Assembly: GCF_013408825.1 (NCBI RefSeq)
Contig: NZ_JACCBZ010000002.1
Coordinates: 496,001-560,000 of the forward strand
Source of the DNA: Mucilaginibacter tundrae
Lineage (GTDB): Bacteria; Bacteroidota; Bacteroidia; Sphingobacteriales; Sphingobacteriaceae
Length of the DNA stretch: 64,000 nucleotides
Direction of reading: 5' to 3'
Under the pieces are notes generated by a model. The model worked only from the letters and a program-made list of their open reading frames with translations. It did no database searches and had not been told where the DNA came from. The position numbers and the translations under genes were made by a program. Positions 25,498-35,504 of the stretch are shown here, one piece after another (the first letter of the stretch is position 1; each line of letters begins with the position of its first letter).

Positions 25498-27738
25498 TTA
25501 AATTTTGTTTTTAACAACCGGTTTCGCGGGCATAACCATTGACTGGATATGAATTTCCCTTTGTAAACGAGGGCTGTGATTTAAGTCCTTATGTAAATGC
25601 GGAGCAATTACCAGCGATACGATCGACATTAATTTGATCAGAATGTTCATTGACGGGCCAGAAGTATCTTTAAACGGATCACCAACAGTATCACCTGTTA
25701 CGGATGCTTTATGTGGTTCTGATTTTTTATAATACATCTCACCATTGATCTCTACGCCCTTTTCAAATGATTTTTTAGCGTTATCCCATGCACCACCTGC
25801 GTTACTCTGGAATATACCCATTAACACACCTGACACGGTAACACCTGCTAACATCCCACCCAAAACTTCAGGGCCGAAAATGAACCCTACAATGATCGGA
25901 GAGATCAAAGCGATCAAGCCAGGAGCAACCATTTCGCGAATAGAAGCTTTAGTTGATATGGCTACGCATTTTTCGTACTCAGGCTTGGCTTTGTATTCCA
26001 TAATACCCGGGATCTCGCGGAACTGACGGCGAACCTCTTCTACCATCGCCATCGCCGCACGTCCTACTGCCGAAATACATAATGCCGAGAATATAAACGG
26101 GATCATGCCGCCAACAAATAAGCCGGCTAATACATCTGCTTTGTAAATATCAATATGTTCAATGCCTGCCACACCCACAAAGGCTGCAAATAAAGCCAGT
26201 GAAGTTAACGCCGCCGAAGCAATGGCAAAACCTTTACCTGTAGCCGCGGTAGTGTTACCTACGGCATCTAAATTATCTGTACGATGACGTACTTCTTCGG
26301 GGAGGCGACTCATTTCGGCAATACCACCCGCGTTATCAGCAATCGGACCAAAAGCATCAATAGCTAACTGCATGGCTGTAGTTGACATCATACCCGCTGC
26401 AGCAATAGCCACGCCATATAAACCCGCGAAATGGTATGAACCATAAATACCTGCAGCCAATACTAAAATTGGCAATACAGTTGATTCCATACCTACAGCC
26501 AAACCAGCGATTATGTTGGTAGCGTGCCCTGTTGACGACTGACGAATAATTCCTAATACCGGGCGTTTACCCATCGCGGTATAATATTCGGTTATCATCG
26601 ACATTAAAGTTCCAACTACCAAACCAACCATTATAGAGTAGATAACACCGGTTTTGGTAAATTCTAATGATCCCTCTTTTAGACCACCGCCCGGAAGTTC
26701 ATCTCTTAGCATGTGAAAAGTATCGTTTGGAAGCATCCAGTTTACCAAAAATATGGTTGCGATAGCTGTTAATATGATTGATGTCCAGTTACCTATGTTA
26801 AGGGCCTTTTGTACACTGGAAGTTTCACTTTTAATTTTTACAAAAGACGCGCCTACTATTGAAAATATCAAACCTAAGCCCGCGATCACCATGGGTAATA
26901 AAACCGGGGCTATGCCGCCAAAGCTATCATGCGATACAATTTCGCGACCCAAAACCATAGTTGCCAGCATGGTAGCTACGTACGACCCGAATAAATCGGC
27001 ACCCATACCCGCTACGTCGCCTACGTTATCACCAACATTATCGGCAATAGTTGCAGGGTTACGTACATCATCCTCGGGGATACCAGCTTCAACCTTACCC
27101 ACTAAATCCGCACCTACGTCGGCAGCCTTAGTATATATACCGCCACCTACACGGGCAAATAACGCGATTGACTCGGCACCTAACGAGAATCCTGCCAAAA
27201 CATCTAATGCTTTAGCCATCGCCTCGCCATTTACATCGCCACCAGTGTTTTTAACATAGATGGTAAAGAAAACGATGAATAATGAACCCAAACCTATAAT
27301 TGCTAAGCCGGCAACACCTAAACCCATAACAGTACCACCTGTAAACGATACTTTTAAAGCTTGAGCCAGACTTGTACGGGCCGCTTGCGTGGTACGTACA
27401 TTAGCTTTGGTAGCTATACGCATCCCCAAAAATCCGGCAAACGCCGAAAGGAATGCCCCAACTATAAATGATATAGCGATAACCGGGCTTGATGTATGCA
27501 CCGTTGTGCCCGAATACGCAAGTAATATACCTGCAACAATAACAAAATAGCTTAGCACTTTCCACTCAGCACGTAAAAAAGCCATCGCGCCATCGGCAAT
27601 GTAGCCTGCCAGTTGCGCCATATCCCCATCGCCCGCATCCTGTTTAGTAACCCACGCGGCTTTAACAGCCATCACTGCAATCCCAATCAGCCCAAAAACG
27701 GGTATCAGGTAAATTAAATTAGTGTACAAAAAGTCCAT
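25498..27738 (-). CDS. hppA: Membrane-bound K+-dependent ion-translocating pyrophosphatase
   Basis: This 746-residue integral membrane enzyme couples pyrophosphate hydrolysis to H+ and/or Na+ export. It has about 16 helices and the family motifs [20 protein letters not shown] and [18 protein letters not shown] (pyrophosphate/Mg site) near residues 206-249. The K+-dependence determinant reads [12 protein letters not shown], with Ala rather than Lys at the diagnostic site, so it belongs to the K+-stimulated class. Whether it moves Na+, H+ or both is not decided by what I can see. The C-terminus extends some 35 residues beyond the last helix ([19 protein letters not shown]), which is unusual in length. 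It is a single gene with a strong terminator. Confidence 0.96.
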   Translation of the reverse strand: MDFLYTNLIYLIPVFGLIGIAVMAVKAAWVTKQDAGDGDMAQLAGYIADGAMAFLRAEWKVLSYFVIVAGILLAYSGTTVHTSSPVIAISFIVGAFLSAFAGFLGMRIATKANVRTTQAARTSLAQALKVSFTGGTVMGLGVAGLAIIGLGSLFIVFFTIYVKNTGGDVNGEAMAKALDVLAGFSLGAESIALFARVGGGIYTKAADVGADLVGKVEAGIPEDDVRNPATIADNVGDNVGDVAGMGADLFGSYVATMLATMVLGREIVSHDSFGGIAPVLLPMVIAGLGLIFSIVGASFVKIKSETSSVQKALNIGNWTSIILTAIATIFLVNWMLPNDTFHMLRDELPGGGLKEGSLEFTKTGVIYSIMVGLVVGTLMSMITEYYTAMGKRPVLGIIRQSSTGHATNIIAGLAVGMESTVLPILVLAAGIYGSYHFAGLYGVAIAAAGMMSTTAMQLAIDAFGPIADNAGGIAEMSRLPEEVRHRTDNLDAVGNTTAATGKGFAIASAALTSLALFAAFVGVAGIEHIDIYKADVLAGLFVGGMIPFIFSALCISAVGRAAMAMVEEVRRQFREIPGIMEYKAKPEYEKCVAISTKASIREMVAPGLIALISPIIVGFIFGPEVLGGMLAGVTVSGVLMGIFQSNAGGAWDNAKKSFEKGVEINGEMYYKKSEPHKASVTGDTVGDPFKDTSGPSMNILIKLMSIVSLVIAPHLHKDLNHSPRLQREIHIQSMVMPAKPVVKNKI

Positions 27739-27988
27739 GTTAGAATTTTAGTTTATTAAATGTATTTGGTTAGTACTGGTTTATATATTGGACTGCAAAT
27801 TAGCAAATTAATTTATTTACAAAAGGAAAGCTCAATTGTTTTTATACTGATTTTAAGCGTTATATAGACAGTTATCGATTTTGTTATGGTAGATAAAACT
27901 AAATCTATTTGTTGTAATTTGTATAAACGAACAGTATCTTAATTTACGACTTTATCACTATCTTAACCCGCAAAACTAACCGCATTTT

Positions 27989-29455
27989 ATGACCGAAAAA
28001 TCTACTGAGCCCAAATTAAAACATTCCCTCGGACTGCTTGACGGCACCATGATCGTGGCAGGATCAATGATAGGCTCGGGCATATTTATTGTGAGTGCTG
28101 ATATTATTCGCAATGTTGGTTCGGCCGGATGGTTAATTGTAGTTTGGGCGCTTACCGGTTTTATGACATTAACCGCAGCCTTAAGTTATGGCGAATTAAG
28201 TGCCATGTACCCAAAAGCAGGCGGCCAATATGTTTATTTAAAAGAAGCCTACAACAAGCTAATAGCCTTTTTATACGGCTGGAGTTTTTTCGCGGTGATA
28301 CAAACCGGGACTATTGCGGCAGTGGGTGTGGCGTTTTCAAAATTTACGGCTTATTTGATACCAGCTTTTAGCGAAGACAACATTCTATGGAAATTACAAA
28401 CCGGGGTTGATGATGCGGGCGCTGCTAAGTTCTTTACAATAAGCGCGGCTCAGGTAGTTTCAATCTTACTAATCATATTACTAACTTTTATTAATACCCG
28501 CGGTGTTAAAAGCGGTAAAATCATTCAGAATACATTCACGCTAACCAAATTATTTAGTCTGTTTGGGTTGATCATCTTCGGCTTTATTATGTTGAAAGGA
28601 GATGTATGGCATGCTAACTGGACTAATGCATGGCATCTGCAAAAACTAAATACTGACGGCACATTTTCACAATATACTGTAGGCGCGGCATTAGGTGCTG
28701 TGGCTGCCGCGATGGTAGGTTCTATATTCAGTAGCGACGCCTGGAATAACGTGACCTTTATAGCAGGCGAAATGCGCAACCCCAAAAGAAATATCGCGCT
28801 AAGTCTTTTTTTAGGTACGATGATCGTTACCATAATCTATGTATCGGCCAACTTTGTTTATACAGCAGTATTACCCTTGCACGATATTGCCACCGCTGCA
28901 AAAGATCGTGTTGCCGTATCTGCTTCGCACGCCATATTTGGTAATGTTGGTACTATAATAATCGCGCTGATGATTATGATCTCAACGTTTGGGTGTAATA
29001 ACGGGTTGATATTGTCAGGCGCGCGTGTTTACTATACTATGGCTAAAGACGGCCTATTTTTTAAACGTACAGGTGAATTAAACAAATTTTCCGTGCCAGA
29101 ATTTGGCTTGTGGTTGCAATGTATAGTTGCCGGAATATTATGCTTAAGCGGTAAATATGGCGATCTGCTTGATATGATTTCCTTTGTAGTTGTACTTTTT
29201 TACGTACTCACCATTATTGGCATTTATATATTAAGGGTTAAGCACCCTGATGCTGAGCGCCCATACAAAGCCTTCGGTTACCCGGTGCTGCCTGCTATTT
29301 ATATTGTAATGGGATTAAGCTTTTGCGCGTTATTAATAAAATATAAGCCACAATTTACATGGCCTGGTTTGATTATTGTATTGATAGGCATTCCTATCTA
29401 TTATATATCGCAACGCAACGTGAAGCATGAGGATACCACAATTACTAACGCTTAG
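27989..29455 (+). CDS. APC-family amino acid permease
   Basis: This 488-residue transporter has about twelve to thirteen transmembrane helices. The first carries the substrate-binding motif GSMIGSGIFIVSADI of the amino acid/polyamine/organocation family. A second block, YPKAGGQYVYLKEAYN, follows. The later FSSDAWNNVTFIAGEMRNPKRN is also family typical. It imports or exchanges amino acids across the inner membrane, with the exact cargo unknown. Its 3' end overlaps the start of dacB by 29 bases, so the two are co-transcribed. Confidence 0.93.
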   Translation: MTEKSTEPKLKHSLGLLDGTMIVAGSMIGSGIFIVSADIIRNVGSAGWLIVVWALTGFMTLTAALSYGELSAMYPKAGGQYVYLKEAYNKLIAFLYGWSFFAVIQTGTIAAVGVAFSKFTAYLIPAFSEDNILWKLQTGVDDAGAAKFFTISAAQVVSILLIILLTFINTRGVKSGKIIQNTFTLTKLFSLFGLIIFGFIMLKGDVWHANWTNAWHLQKLNTDGTFSQYTVGAALGAVAAAMVGSIFSSDAWNNVTFIAGEMRNPKRNIALSLFLGTMIVTIIYVSANFVYTAVLPLHDIATAAKDRVAVSASHAIFGNVGTIIIALMIMISTFGCNNGLILSGARVYYTMAKDGLFFKRTGELNKFSVPEFGLWLQCIVAGILCLSGKYGDLLDMISFVVVLFYVLTIIGIYILRVKHPDAERPYKAFGYPVLPAIYIVMGLSFCALLIKYKPQFTWPGLIIVLIGIPIYYISQRNVKHEDTTITNA

Positions 29456-30839
29456 TTTTTTTTTATTTATAGCGGGATATGCCCCCGCGCAATCCCTTCA
29501 GCAAAAATTACAGGCGGCCGTAAACAGGTTGCAGGCGGATAACCAGTGCCAATATGCTTCCATATCGTTAACGGTATTAGACGTAAACAGTGGTAAAGAA
29601 GTATTTTCTGCTAATCCCAGTATGGGTTTGGCTCCTGCTTCTACCATGAAAACCATTACCACCATTACAGCATTCAATGTTTTGGGGGCAGATTTCAAAT
29701 ATCAAACGACTTTTGGTTATAGTGGATCAATTACCGACGGTACATTGAACGGTGACATCATTATCAGAGGTTCCGGCGATCCAACCCTGGGCAGTTGGCG
29801 CTATGAAAGCAGCAAGGAAGAGCACATTTTAACTTTAATGGTTGATGCCATCCGCAAAGCGGGAATAAAAAAAATAAACGGAAGGGTTATTGGCGATGAT
29901 TCAATATTCGGATCACAGTCTATCCCCGATGGCTGGATATATCAGGATATGGGCAACTACTACGGCGCAGGCACATCCGGCCTTTGCTGGCGCGAGAACC
30001 AGTACGATGTTAAACTGCATACCGGCGAGATTGGCACTCAAATCACCGTATCTCGCACCGTCCCTCCAATGCCTTATCTTAAGTTTAAAAGTGAGTTACT
30101 TAACGCTCCCGCCCATACCGGCGACCAATCCTATGCTTATCTGCCGTTAAATGGTAATGTAGTATACTTACGCGGTACTTATGCCGAAGATCAAACCAAA
30201 AAAAGCATCGCCCTGGCACTACCCGACCCTGCTTATGATGCGGCTTTTCGTTTGGCTGATACACTGAAACAATTGGGTATTTCCGTTTCAGGCGTAACCG
30301 AATCAACCTCTACCCTAATGGCCAAAGGAGAAGTTATACCAATAGCAAGCCAAAATATTTTAACCATATCCTCGCCCGAACTCAGCAAGATCATCTACTG
30401 GACCAACCAGAAGAGCATTAACTTATATGCCGAGCAATTACTCAGAACGATTGTTTGGAAAGCCGGTAAACAATCATCTACTTCAAATGGCGTTAAGATA
30501 TTGCAGGATTTCTGGAAACAGCGCGGTATCGACCCAAACTCATTAAACGTATTTGATGGCTCGGGACTGTCCCCCGGTGATCGTGTAACCACCCGCACCA
30601 TGGCTACTATATTGCTATCGGCTACTAAAGCGCCCTGGTATCATGATTTTTATGAGAGCCTACCCATCTACAACGATATACACATGAAAAGCGGCAGTAT
30701 CAACAACGTGCTTAACTATGCAGGTTACCAAACACATGATGGCAAGCAACTATGCTTCTCTATCATGGTAAACAACTATAACGGATCAGGAAAAGATATC
30801 AAAGCCAAGATATTCAGGGTTTTGGATGAATTGAAATAG
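29427..30839 (+). CDS. dacB: D-alanyl-D-alanine carboxypeptidase/endopeptidase, PBP4 type
   Basis: This 470-residue periplasmic penicillin-binding protein (peptidase family S13) trims peptidoglycan peptides. A signal peptide (LLTLSFFLFIAGYAPAQS) is followed by the active-site triad: Ser72-x-x-Lys75 in PASTMKT, the Ser-Ile-Asn motif in NQKSINLYAEQLLRT and KSG in HMKSGSIN. The domain between the first and second motifs (about residues 90-275) is the insertion typical of PBP4. It starts within the permease gene and is followed 7 bases later by a patatin gene, so the three form an operon. Confidence 0.94.
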   Translation: MRIPQLLTLSFFLFIAGYAPAQSLQQKLQAAVNRLQADNQCQYASISLTVLDVNSGKEVFSANPSMGLAPASTMKTITTITAFNVLGADFKYQTTFGYSGSITDGTLNGDIIIRGSGDPTLGSWRYESSKEEHILTLMVDAIRKAGIKKINGRVIGDDSIFGSQSIPDGWIYQDMGNYYGAGTSGLCWRENQYDVKLHTGEIGTQITVSRTVPPMPYLKFKSELLNAPAHTGDQSYAYLPLNGNVVYLRGTYAEDQTKKSIALALPDPAYDAAFRLADTLKQLGISVSGVTESTSTLMAKGEVIPIASQNILTISSPELSKIIYWTNQKSINLYAEQLLRTIVWKAGKQSSTSNGVKILQDFWKQRGIDPNSLNVFDGSGLSPGDRVTTRTMATILLSATKAPWYHDFYESLPIYNDIHMKSGSINNVLNYAGYQTHDGKQLCFSIMVNNYNGSGKDIKAKIFRVLDELK

Positions 30840-30846
30840 CGATTAT

Positions 30847-31656
30847 ATGAACACAAGTATCGAGGCCAAGGGAGTAAAAAAAGTAGGATTAGCGCTCTCA
30901 GGAGGTGGCGTGAGGGGTGTTGCGCATTTGGGTGTGATACAGGCTCTTACCGATCACGGTATACAATTCTCACATATCTCAGGCACCAGTGCCGGGGCGG
31001 TTGCCGGGGCTTTTTTCGCGGCGGGTATGCAACCGAGGGAAATACTCCAGGTTATTAAAGACGCTAAACTGCTTAAGCTGCTGCGCCCTGCGCTGGGCAG
31101 CACAGGTTTGGTTTCTATTATGAATGTAAGTTCATTGATCAAAAAATATATCCCGCATAATACCTTCAAGGAGCTTAATATAAAGGTAACTATCTCTTCC
31201 GTAGATTTAGGCGAGAGCCGACTCGTTTACTTTACCGAAGGCGAGCTGGATATAGCAATTTTAGCATCCTGTTGCCTGCCCGGCATATTTAAACCAATAA
31301 TGATCAGTGATCACATGTATGTGGATGGTGGTATACTCAATAACTTCCCGGTTGACCCGCTGGTAGGCAACTGCGACTTCATCATTGGCTCGTCCTGCAA
31401 CCATTTGCCAATCGTTACCGAGATCAAATCATTCGCCAATATGATAGACCGTGCGGCAATGATCTCCATTAATTCCAGCTTAAACACGCATAAGCTGCTG
31501 TGTGACGTAGTAATTGAACCCCAGGATCTCGGCGGCTACGGCATATTCGATACTGACGCTGCCGACGATATTTTTATGATCGGCTATGAAGAAGGCCTGA
31601 AAGCTGTTCGCGGAAATGAGAAAATTAAAGAGCTATTAGCGGCAAATAAAAGCTAG
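30847..31656 (+). CDS. Patatin-like phospholipase
   Basis: This 269-residue Ser/Asp-dyad acyl hydrolase has the oxyanion loop GLALSGGGVRGVAHLGVI (about residues 15-32), the nucleophile Ser48 in GTSAGA and the catalytic Asp160 in YVDGG. It would remove acyl chains from phospholipids or other lipids. There is no signal peptide, so it is probably cytoplasmic or membrane-peripheral. It follows dacB by 7 bases. A terminator-like hairpin follows at 31712. The length is typical of short bacterial patatins. Confidence 0.93.
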   Translation: MNTSIEAKGVKKVGLALSGGGVRGVAHLGVIQALTDHGIQFSHISGTSAGAVAGAFFAAGMQPREILQVIKDAKLLKLLRPALGSTGLVSIMNVSSLIKKYIPHNTFKELNIKVTISSVDLGESRLVYFTEGELDIAILASCCLPGIFKPIMISDHMYVDGGILNNFPVDPLVGNCDFIIGSSCNHLPIVTEIKSFANMIDRAAMISINSSLNTHKLLCDVVIEPQDLGGYGIFDTDAADDIFMIGYEEGLKAVRGNEKIKELLAANKS

Positions 31657-31711
31657 GTGTACCAGGAAACAAAGTGGAACACTTGGCACAGTTGATACAC
31701 TTTTAACCCCA

Positions 31712-31746
31712 AAAAAGCCCTAAAACATACCAAAAGCAGGCTTTTT
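31712..31746 (+). terminator. Hairpin after the permease-dacB-patatin operon
   Basis: AAAAAGCC pairs with GGCTTTTT around a loop of about 19 bases, and T follows the right arm. It lies 56 bases after the patatin stop and could end the operon transcript. The long loop weakens the call. Confidence 0.45.
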
Positions 31747-31985
31747 AGATTGATTTTCAGCCAAAAAAAGGCTCATTTTAAGCTAAAAAAGCGTCAAAAT
31801 CGACCAAAAAACATCCAAAATCAACTAAAAAACGATCGAAAAACATCAAAAAAGCAACGAATTTCATCTGTTTTTACCCTATTTCATCGCATAGTGAAAC
31901 AGCGCCAACCAGCAAAACGTTATTGGAGTGATTCAACATTTTTAGGTTCTTTATGAATGCCTAAATCTTATCATTGACAAAAAAC
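31747..31985. other. A-rich spacer with loosely repeated units
   Basis: This stretch is built of repeated A runs split by short C/G steps (for example CCAAAAAACATCCAAAATC and CTAAAAAACGATCGAAAAAC). The only frame across it starts with TTG and gives a Lys/Gln-rich low-complexity product, so it is treated as non-coding. Phased A-tracts of this kind can bend DNA. Confidence 0.45.
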
Positions 31986-31991
31986 TAAAAT

Positions 31992-32133
31992 GAGCGCAAA
32001 GGCCCGACGGAAAACCGGGCCGGGAGCAGGCCTTGCGGGCAGAAGGTTTTTTCCGTCCTGACTTTTTGGTTCTTTTGTGTCAAGACAAAAGAACTAGCCC
32101 CCGCGGCAATGAGCGGACGGAACATCTCATTTA
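31992..32133 (+). repeat. Structured ~130-base repeat, copy A
   Basis: First of three related copies in the same orientation. It contains GACGGAAAA pairing with TTTTCCGTC, an inner GGCC/GGCC pair, a GTTCTTTTG/CAAAAGAAC hairpin and a final CCGCGGCAATGAGCGG hairpin. A REP-like palindrome follows at 32141. It lies between the convergent patatin and AraC-family genes. Confidence 0.75.
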
Positions 32134-32140
32134 AACGAGA

Positions 32141-32230
32141 ATTTGTCATTCTGAGGAACGAAGAATCTTCTTCGTTTTGCAAGCGAACAATGCAGGTTCA
32201 GAAGATTCTTCGTTCCTCAGAATGACAAAT
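32141..32230. repeat. REP-like palindrome with perfect 30-base arms, TTGTCATTCTGA type
   Basis: Positions 32141-32170 and 32201-32230 are exact reverse complements around a 30-base core. The arms contain TTGTCATTCTGAGGAACG and AAGAATCTTC. It is the best preserved inverted repeat in the window. It lies at the 3' end of the minus-strand AraC gene, where it could act as a transcript end or stabiliser. Confidence 0.85.
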
Positions 32231-32256
32231 TATTTAGTCTGATCAAAGCAACACAA

Positions 32257-33177
32257 TCAATTAAACGACGCTCTAAACTCCAAAGGTGATAACTCAGTTT
32301 TCGTTTTAAACAACTTGCTAAACGATTGCGGATGCTCAAACCCCAACTCATAAGCAATCTCGCTAACTGATAAACTGGTGGTAGATAACTTCTCTTTCGC
32401 TTTATCAATCAACTTATCGTGTATATGCTGTTGGGTGCTTTGGCCCGTCAGCATTTTAAGCGATCCACTTAAATAACTTGGCGATATATTTAATGTATCC
32501 GCGATGTATTGTACCGTAGGCAAACCTCTCTTCAATAAATTATCGCTGTTGAAATATTCGGTCAAAATTTGTTCCAGTCGATCAAGTATTTGATGATTAG
32601 CTATTTTGCGGGTGATGAATTGTCGCTGGTAAAAGCGCTCCGCATAAGAAAGGAGTAATTCCAACTGCGCGATGATGATCGTCTGGCTAAACTTATCAAT
32701 GTTCGACTTATACTCCTGCTCCATACTCTGCATCATGCCAATAATCGTCGCCTCTTCTTTATCCGACAAAAACAAGGCCTCATGCACCGAATAGCTAAAA
32801 AACTCGTACTGTTTAATGGTTTTGGCAAACGGCGTATTCCACAAAAAATCAGGATGGATGAGCAGCAGCCACCCCGAATGCTTTAAATGTGTGCCTTTAT
32901 CAATCTCCATCCCAAATACCTGCCCCGGCGAAATAAAGAACATGATCCCCTCATCAAAGTCATACACCTGCTGCCCATATTTCATTTTACCGTTAAAATT
33001 CCGCTTCAGCGAGATGGAATAAAAATCAAACATAATGTTGATCGATTCATCCATCGGCAATCGCTTGATCAGGTCAAAATCGATCACGCTGATCAGCGGG
33101 TGCTCCGGTTTCGGCAGCCCCATGATCTGGTGATATTCGCTGATGGTTTTGATCCGGAGAGGTTGCGTATTTGCCAT
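32257..33177 (-). CDS. AraC-family transcriptional regulator
   Basis: This 306-residue DNA-binding regulator has a C-terminal pair of helix-turn-helix motifs (about residues 215-300): VQYIADTLNISPSYLSGSLK, then VSEIAYELGFEHPQSFSKLFK ending TELSPLEFRASF. The N-terminal 180 residues form a cupin-like ligand domain (FISPGQVFGMEIDKGTHLKHSGW). It lies 12 bases after the NmrA-like gene on the same strand and is probably co-transcribed with it. It may control that gene or the nearby hydrolase. The effector is unknown. Confidence 0.93.
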   Translation of the reverse strand: MANTQPLRIKTISEYHQIMGLPKPEHPLISVIDFDLIKRLPMDESINIMFDFYSISLKRNFNGKMKYGQQVYDFDEGIMFFISPGQVFGMEIDKGTHLKHSGWLLLIHPDFLWNTPFAKTIKQYEFFSYSVHEALFLSDKEEATIIGMMQSMEQEYKSNIDKFSQTIIIAQLELLLSYAERFYQRQFITRKIANHQILDRLEQILTEYFNSDNLLKRGLPTVQYIADTLNISPSYLSGSLKMLTGQSTQQHIHDKLIDKAKEKLSTTSLSVSEIAYELGFEHPQSFSKLFKTKTELSPLEFRASFN

Positions 33178-33189
33178 GATCCAATATAG

Positions 33190-34080
33190 TTATTTTTGAT
33201 GGTAGATAGTCGCGAATTCTTTCGCGTAATCCGCCATTTTCACTTTACCCATCACTTTAGGCCAATGGCGGTAAAAATCTTCAGCCAAAGTACCATTATG
33301 CTGAGCCGAAAACATCTCCACTAATCCATGCGCCATAGCTGTACTTAAACCAAAGGATTCCAGTTGTTGCTGCCTTTCCTCGTCCGATACCAATACCCAT
33401 TTTAAATCAGGCTTACCGATCGCCTCACCCAAAATACGAGCGGTTTCATTACCTGTAAGTTCATCGCTTGCCACATAACGTACTTTGTGACCTGTAGCAG
33501 GCGTTTCCAGCTCCTCAGCCACAGCCGATGCGATATCGACAGGTGCAACCCAAATCAGCATATCGTCCGCGCCATAATTCGCCACAATTACACCGGCAGC
33601 CTTTATCCCCGGTATAAAACCCAGCAGGTTATAATAAAATCCCGACGGTCTCATATAAGTGATCGCTACATCCGGAAGCTCTTTTTCAAAAATATCTTCC
33701 ACCTGTCTGTGCGCCAGGATCAATCCCGAACCTTTCTCCATATGGGCCCCGATGCTGCTCAAATGCACCACCCGCTTAACCCCCGATTTTTCAATTGCCT
33801 CGGCAAAGTTTTCACCCGTTTCACGACAGTAAGCCATCATATCCGGGGCCGCGTAATTAGGCGGCACCAAGGTATATACCGCATCCGCGCCGGTAAAGGT
33901 ATCTGTCAAAAAATCAACATCGGCAAGCGTACCTATAGCTGCTTTGGCACCCAATGTCTCAATTTCTTTTTTCTTGTCGGGATTACTGCTAACAACCGTA
34001 ACCGCATGCCCTTTAGCCAGTAATTTTTCTGTTAATGGCTTGCTAATGTGTCCTAATGAACCTGTTACTATGATCTTCAT
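33190..34080 (-). CDS. NmrA/NAD(P)-binding atypical SDR-family protein
   Basis: This 296-residue protein has an N-terminal Rossmann fold with the atypical nucleotide motif VTGSLGHISKPL (residues 5-16), VVSSNPDKKKE and a mid-chain VVHLSSIGAHMEKGSGL. This matches NmrA-like and quinone-oxidoreductase-2-like proteins that bind NADP and may sense redox state or reduce quinones. The ATG at 34080 is preceded by an AAGAAAA-type purine stretch. A longer frame from 34128 lacks family likeness. It is the first gene of an operon with an AraC regulator. Confidence 0.88.
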   Translation of the reverse strand: MKIIVTGSLGHISKPLTEKLLAKGHAVTVVSSNPDKKKEIETLGAKAAIGTLADVDFLTDTFTGADAVYTLVPPNYAAPDMMAYCRETGENFAEAIEKSGVKRVVHLSSIGAHMEKGSGLILAHRQVEDIFEKELPDVAITYMRPSGFYYNLLGFIPGIKAAGVIVANYGADDMLIWVAPVDIASAVAEELETPATGHKVRYVASDELTGNETARILGEAIGKPDLKWVLVSDEERQQQLESFGLSTAMAHGLVEMFSAQHNGTLAEDFYRHWPKVMGKVKMADYAKEFATIYHQK

Positions 34081-34219
34081 TTTTCTTTTGGTTTGATGAC
34101 ACAAAGTTGCACACAACCAAAAGGCCAAACGTAGCCGAATCGACTATTGTTGTAGCCAAAAACATTGCCATCGAAGCATACTTCTTTCTATTAGTGTGGC
34201 AGGTGAATGAGAAAACAAT

Positions 34220-34349
34220 GTGCGCAAAAGCCTGACAGAAAACCGGGCCAGGTTCTGGGCAGTGGGCAGAAGGTTTTTTCTGTCTTGATTTTTTGCTACC
34301 TTTTTATCAAGAAAAAAGTAGTAGCCTCCGCGGCAATGAGCGGGACAGA
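34220..34349 (+). repeat. Structured ~130-base repeat, copy B
   Basis: The copy has drifted, but the outer stem is preserved by paired changes: GACAGAAAA with TTTTCTGTC instead of GACGGAAAA with TTTTCCGTC. The CCGCGGCAATGAGCGG hairpin is identical to the other copies. It lies between the divergent NmrA-like and hydrolase genes. Confidence 0.7.
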
Positions 34350-34581
34350 ATATCTTGGCTAACGAGAATTACTTTGCGAAGCAACCAATAGAAAATTTCT
34401 CTTATTGCCATTTATACATCTGCATTTGCATGCGGTAACCAACGTTTGTTAATAATCGATCTATTTTTTTGACGGTATGATATTTATATATCAACTTTTT
34501 ATTTCCTAATTTTAGGTTTCCTCCCCTAAACTATTCGAAAGAAAAATAAAAACACATTTATCATTCAAAAATCACACACCT
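34350..34581. other. Upstream region of the hydrolase gene
   Basis: This AT-rich stretch between repeat copy B and the hydrolase start holds no ORF of note. A TTTTTGACGG at about 34465 and a palindromic GATATTTATATATC follow it, and a TAATTTTAGG lies nearer the gene. None is a convincing Bacteroidota promoter. Confidence 0.3.
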
Positions 34582-35403
34582 ATGAGCACAATTAAAGTAA
34601 AAGACGGAACAGAGATTTATTATAAAGACTGGGGAACCGGGCAACCAATTGTTTTCCATCACGGCTGGCCATTATCTGGTGACGACTGGGACGCGCAAAT
34701 GATGTTTTTCCTGCAGCATGGTTACCGGGTTATCGCCCATGACCGCCGGGGACATGGAAGGTCGGGCCAGGCATCCGAAGGCCACGACATGGACACCTAC
34801 GCGTCTGATGTTGCCGAGCTTACTACATTCCTTAATTTGAAAGATGCCATCCATATCGGCCACTCCACAGGCGGTGGCGAGGTTATCCATTATGCCGCTA
34901 AATACGGCAAAGGCCGTGTTGCTAAGGCGGTGCTGATTAGCGCAGTTACACCGATCATGGTGCAATCCGCTACTAATCCGGATGGTGTTCCAATGTCGGT
35001 TTTCGATGAGATCCGTGAGGGAACTTCCTTCAACAGGGCGCAATATTATGAGGATTTCACTATCCCTTTTTATGGCTATAACCGCGAGGGTGCAAAAATA
35101 TCAGTAGGTATCAGAAAAAACTGGTGGCGCCAGGGAATGATGGGTGGTGTAAAAGCACATGTTGAAGGGATCAAGGCTTTTTCGGAAACAGATTTTACAG
35201 AAGACCTGAAAAGCTTAGATATCCCCGTACTTGTTTTACATGGCGAAGATGATCAGATTGTTCCATTCCCTATTTCGGGGGCAAAGTCAGTAAAACTACT
35301 AAAAAACGGCAAACTGATTTCCTATCCGGGTTTTCCTCACGGGATGCCCGCCACCGAGGCTGCAACCATAAATAAGGATCTACTAGAGTTTATTAAATCA
35401 TAA
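34582..35403 (+). CDS. Alpha/beta hydrolase, non-haem chloroperoxidase-like
   Basis: This 273-residue hydrolase has the nucleophile Ser95 in GHSTGGGEV, an acid in HGEDDQIVPF and the catalytic His in FPHGMP. The start VKDGTEIYYKDWGTGQPIVF and the HDRRGHGRS block are typical of the cofactor-free haloperoxidase/esterase subgroup. Members hydrolyse esters and can form peracids; the haloperoxidase activity is often a side reaction. There is no signal peptide. It lies beside the NmrA/AraC operon, divergently. A strong terminator follows. Confidence 0.93.
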   Translation: MSTIKVKDGTEIYYKDWGTGQPIVFHHGWPLSGDDWDAQMMFFLQHGYRVIAHDRRGHGRSGQASEGHDMDTYASDVAELTTFLNLKDAIHIGHSTGGGEVIHYAAKYGKGRVAKAVLISAVTPIMVQSATNPDGVPMSVFDEIREGTSFNRAQYYEDFTIPFYGYNREGAKISVGIRKNWWRQGMMGGVKAHVEGIKAFSETDFTEDLKSLDIPVLVLHGEDDQIVPFPISGAKSVKLLKNGKLISYPGFPHGMPATEAATINKDLLEFIKS

Positions 35404-35430
35404 AATCTTTCTCATAATACCTTTAAATAG

Positions 35431-35465
35431 AAAAGCTGTCGCTATGAATGAGCGGCAGCTTTTTT
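35431..35465 (+). terminator. Terminator of the hydrolase gene
   Basis: AAAAGCTGTCGCT pairs with AGCGGCAGCTTTT (one G-T pair) around a seven-base loop, then a T run. It starts 28 bases after the stop codon. Confidence 0.88.
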
Positions 35466-35504
35466 GTTTAGCTGTTATTCTCCTCTAATATTTGAAATGA
35501 TACC

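Noticed and set aside
26753..27259. Plus-strand 168-residue frame inside hppA
   Set aside because: It is antisense to the conserved pyrophosphatase motifs, which explains its length.
31750..31956. Lys-rich 68-residue frame after the patatin gene
   Set aside because: It starts with TTG in an A-rich tract and has low complexity with no ribosome-binding site.
31985..32182. Minus-strand frame of 65 residues in repeat copy A
   Set aside because: It spans the structured repeat and the arm of a palindrome; the ORF is explained by the repeat sequence.
33487..34023. Plus-strand 178-residue frame inside the NmrA-like gene
   Set aside because: It is antisense to a well-supported gene and has no family likeness.
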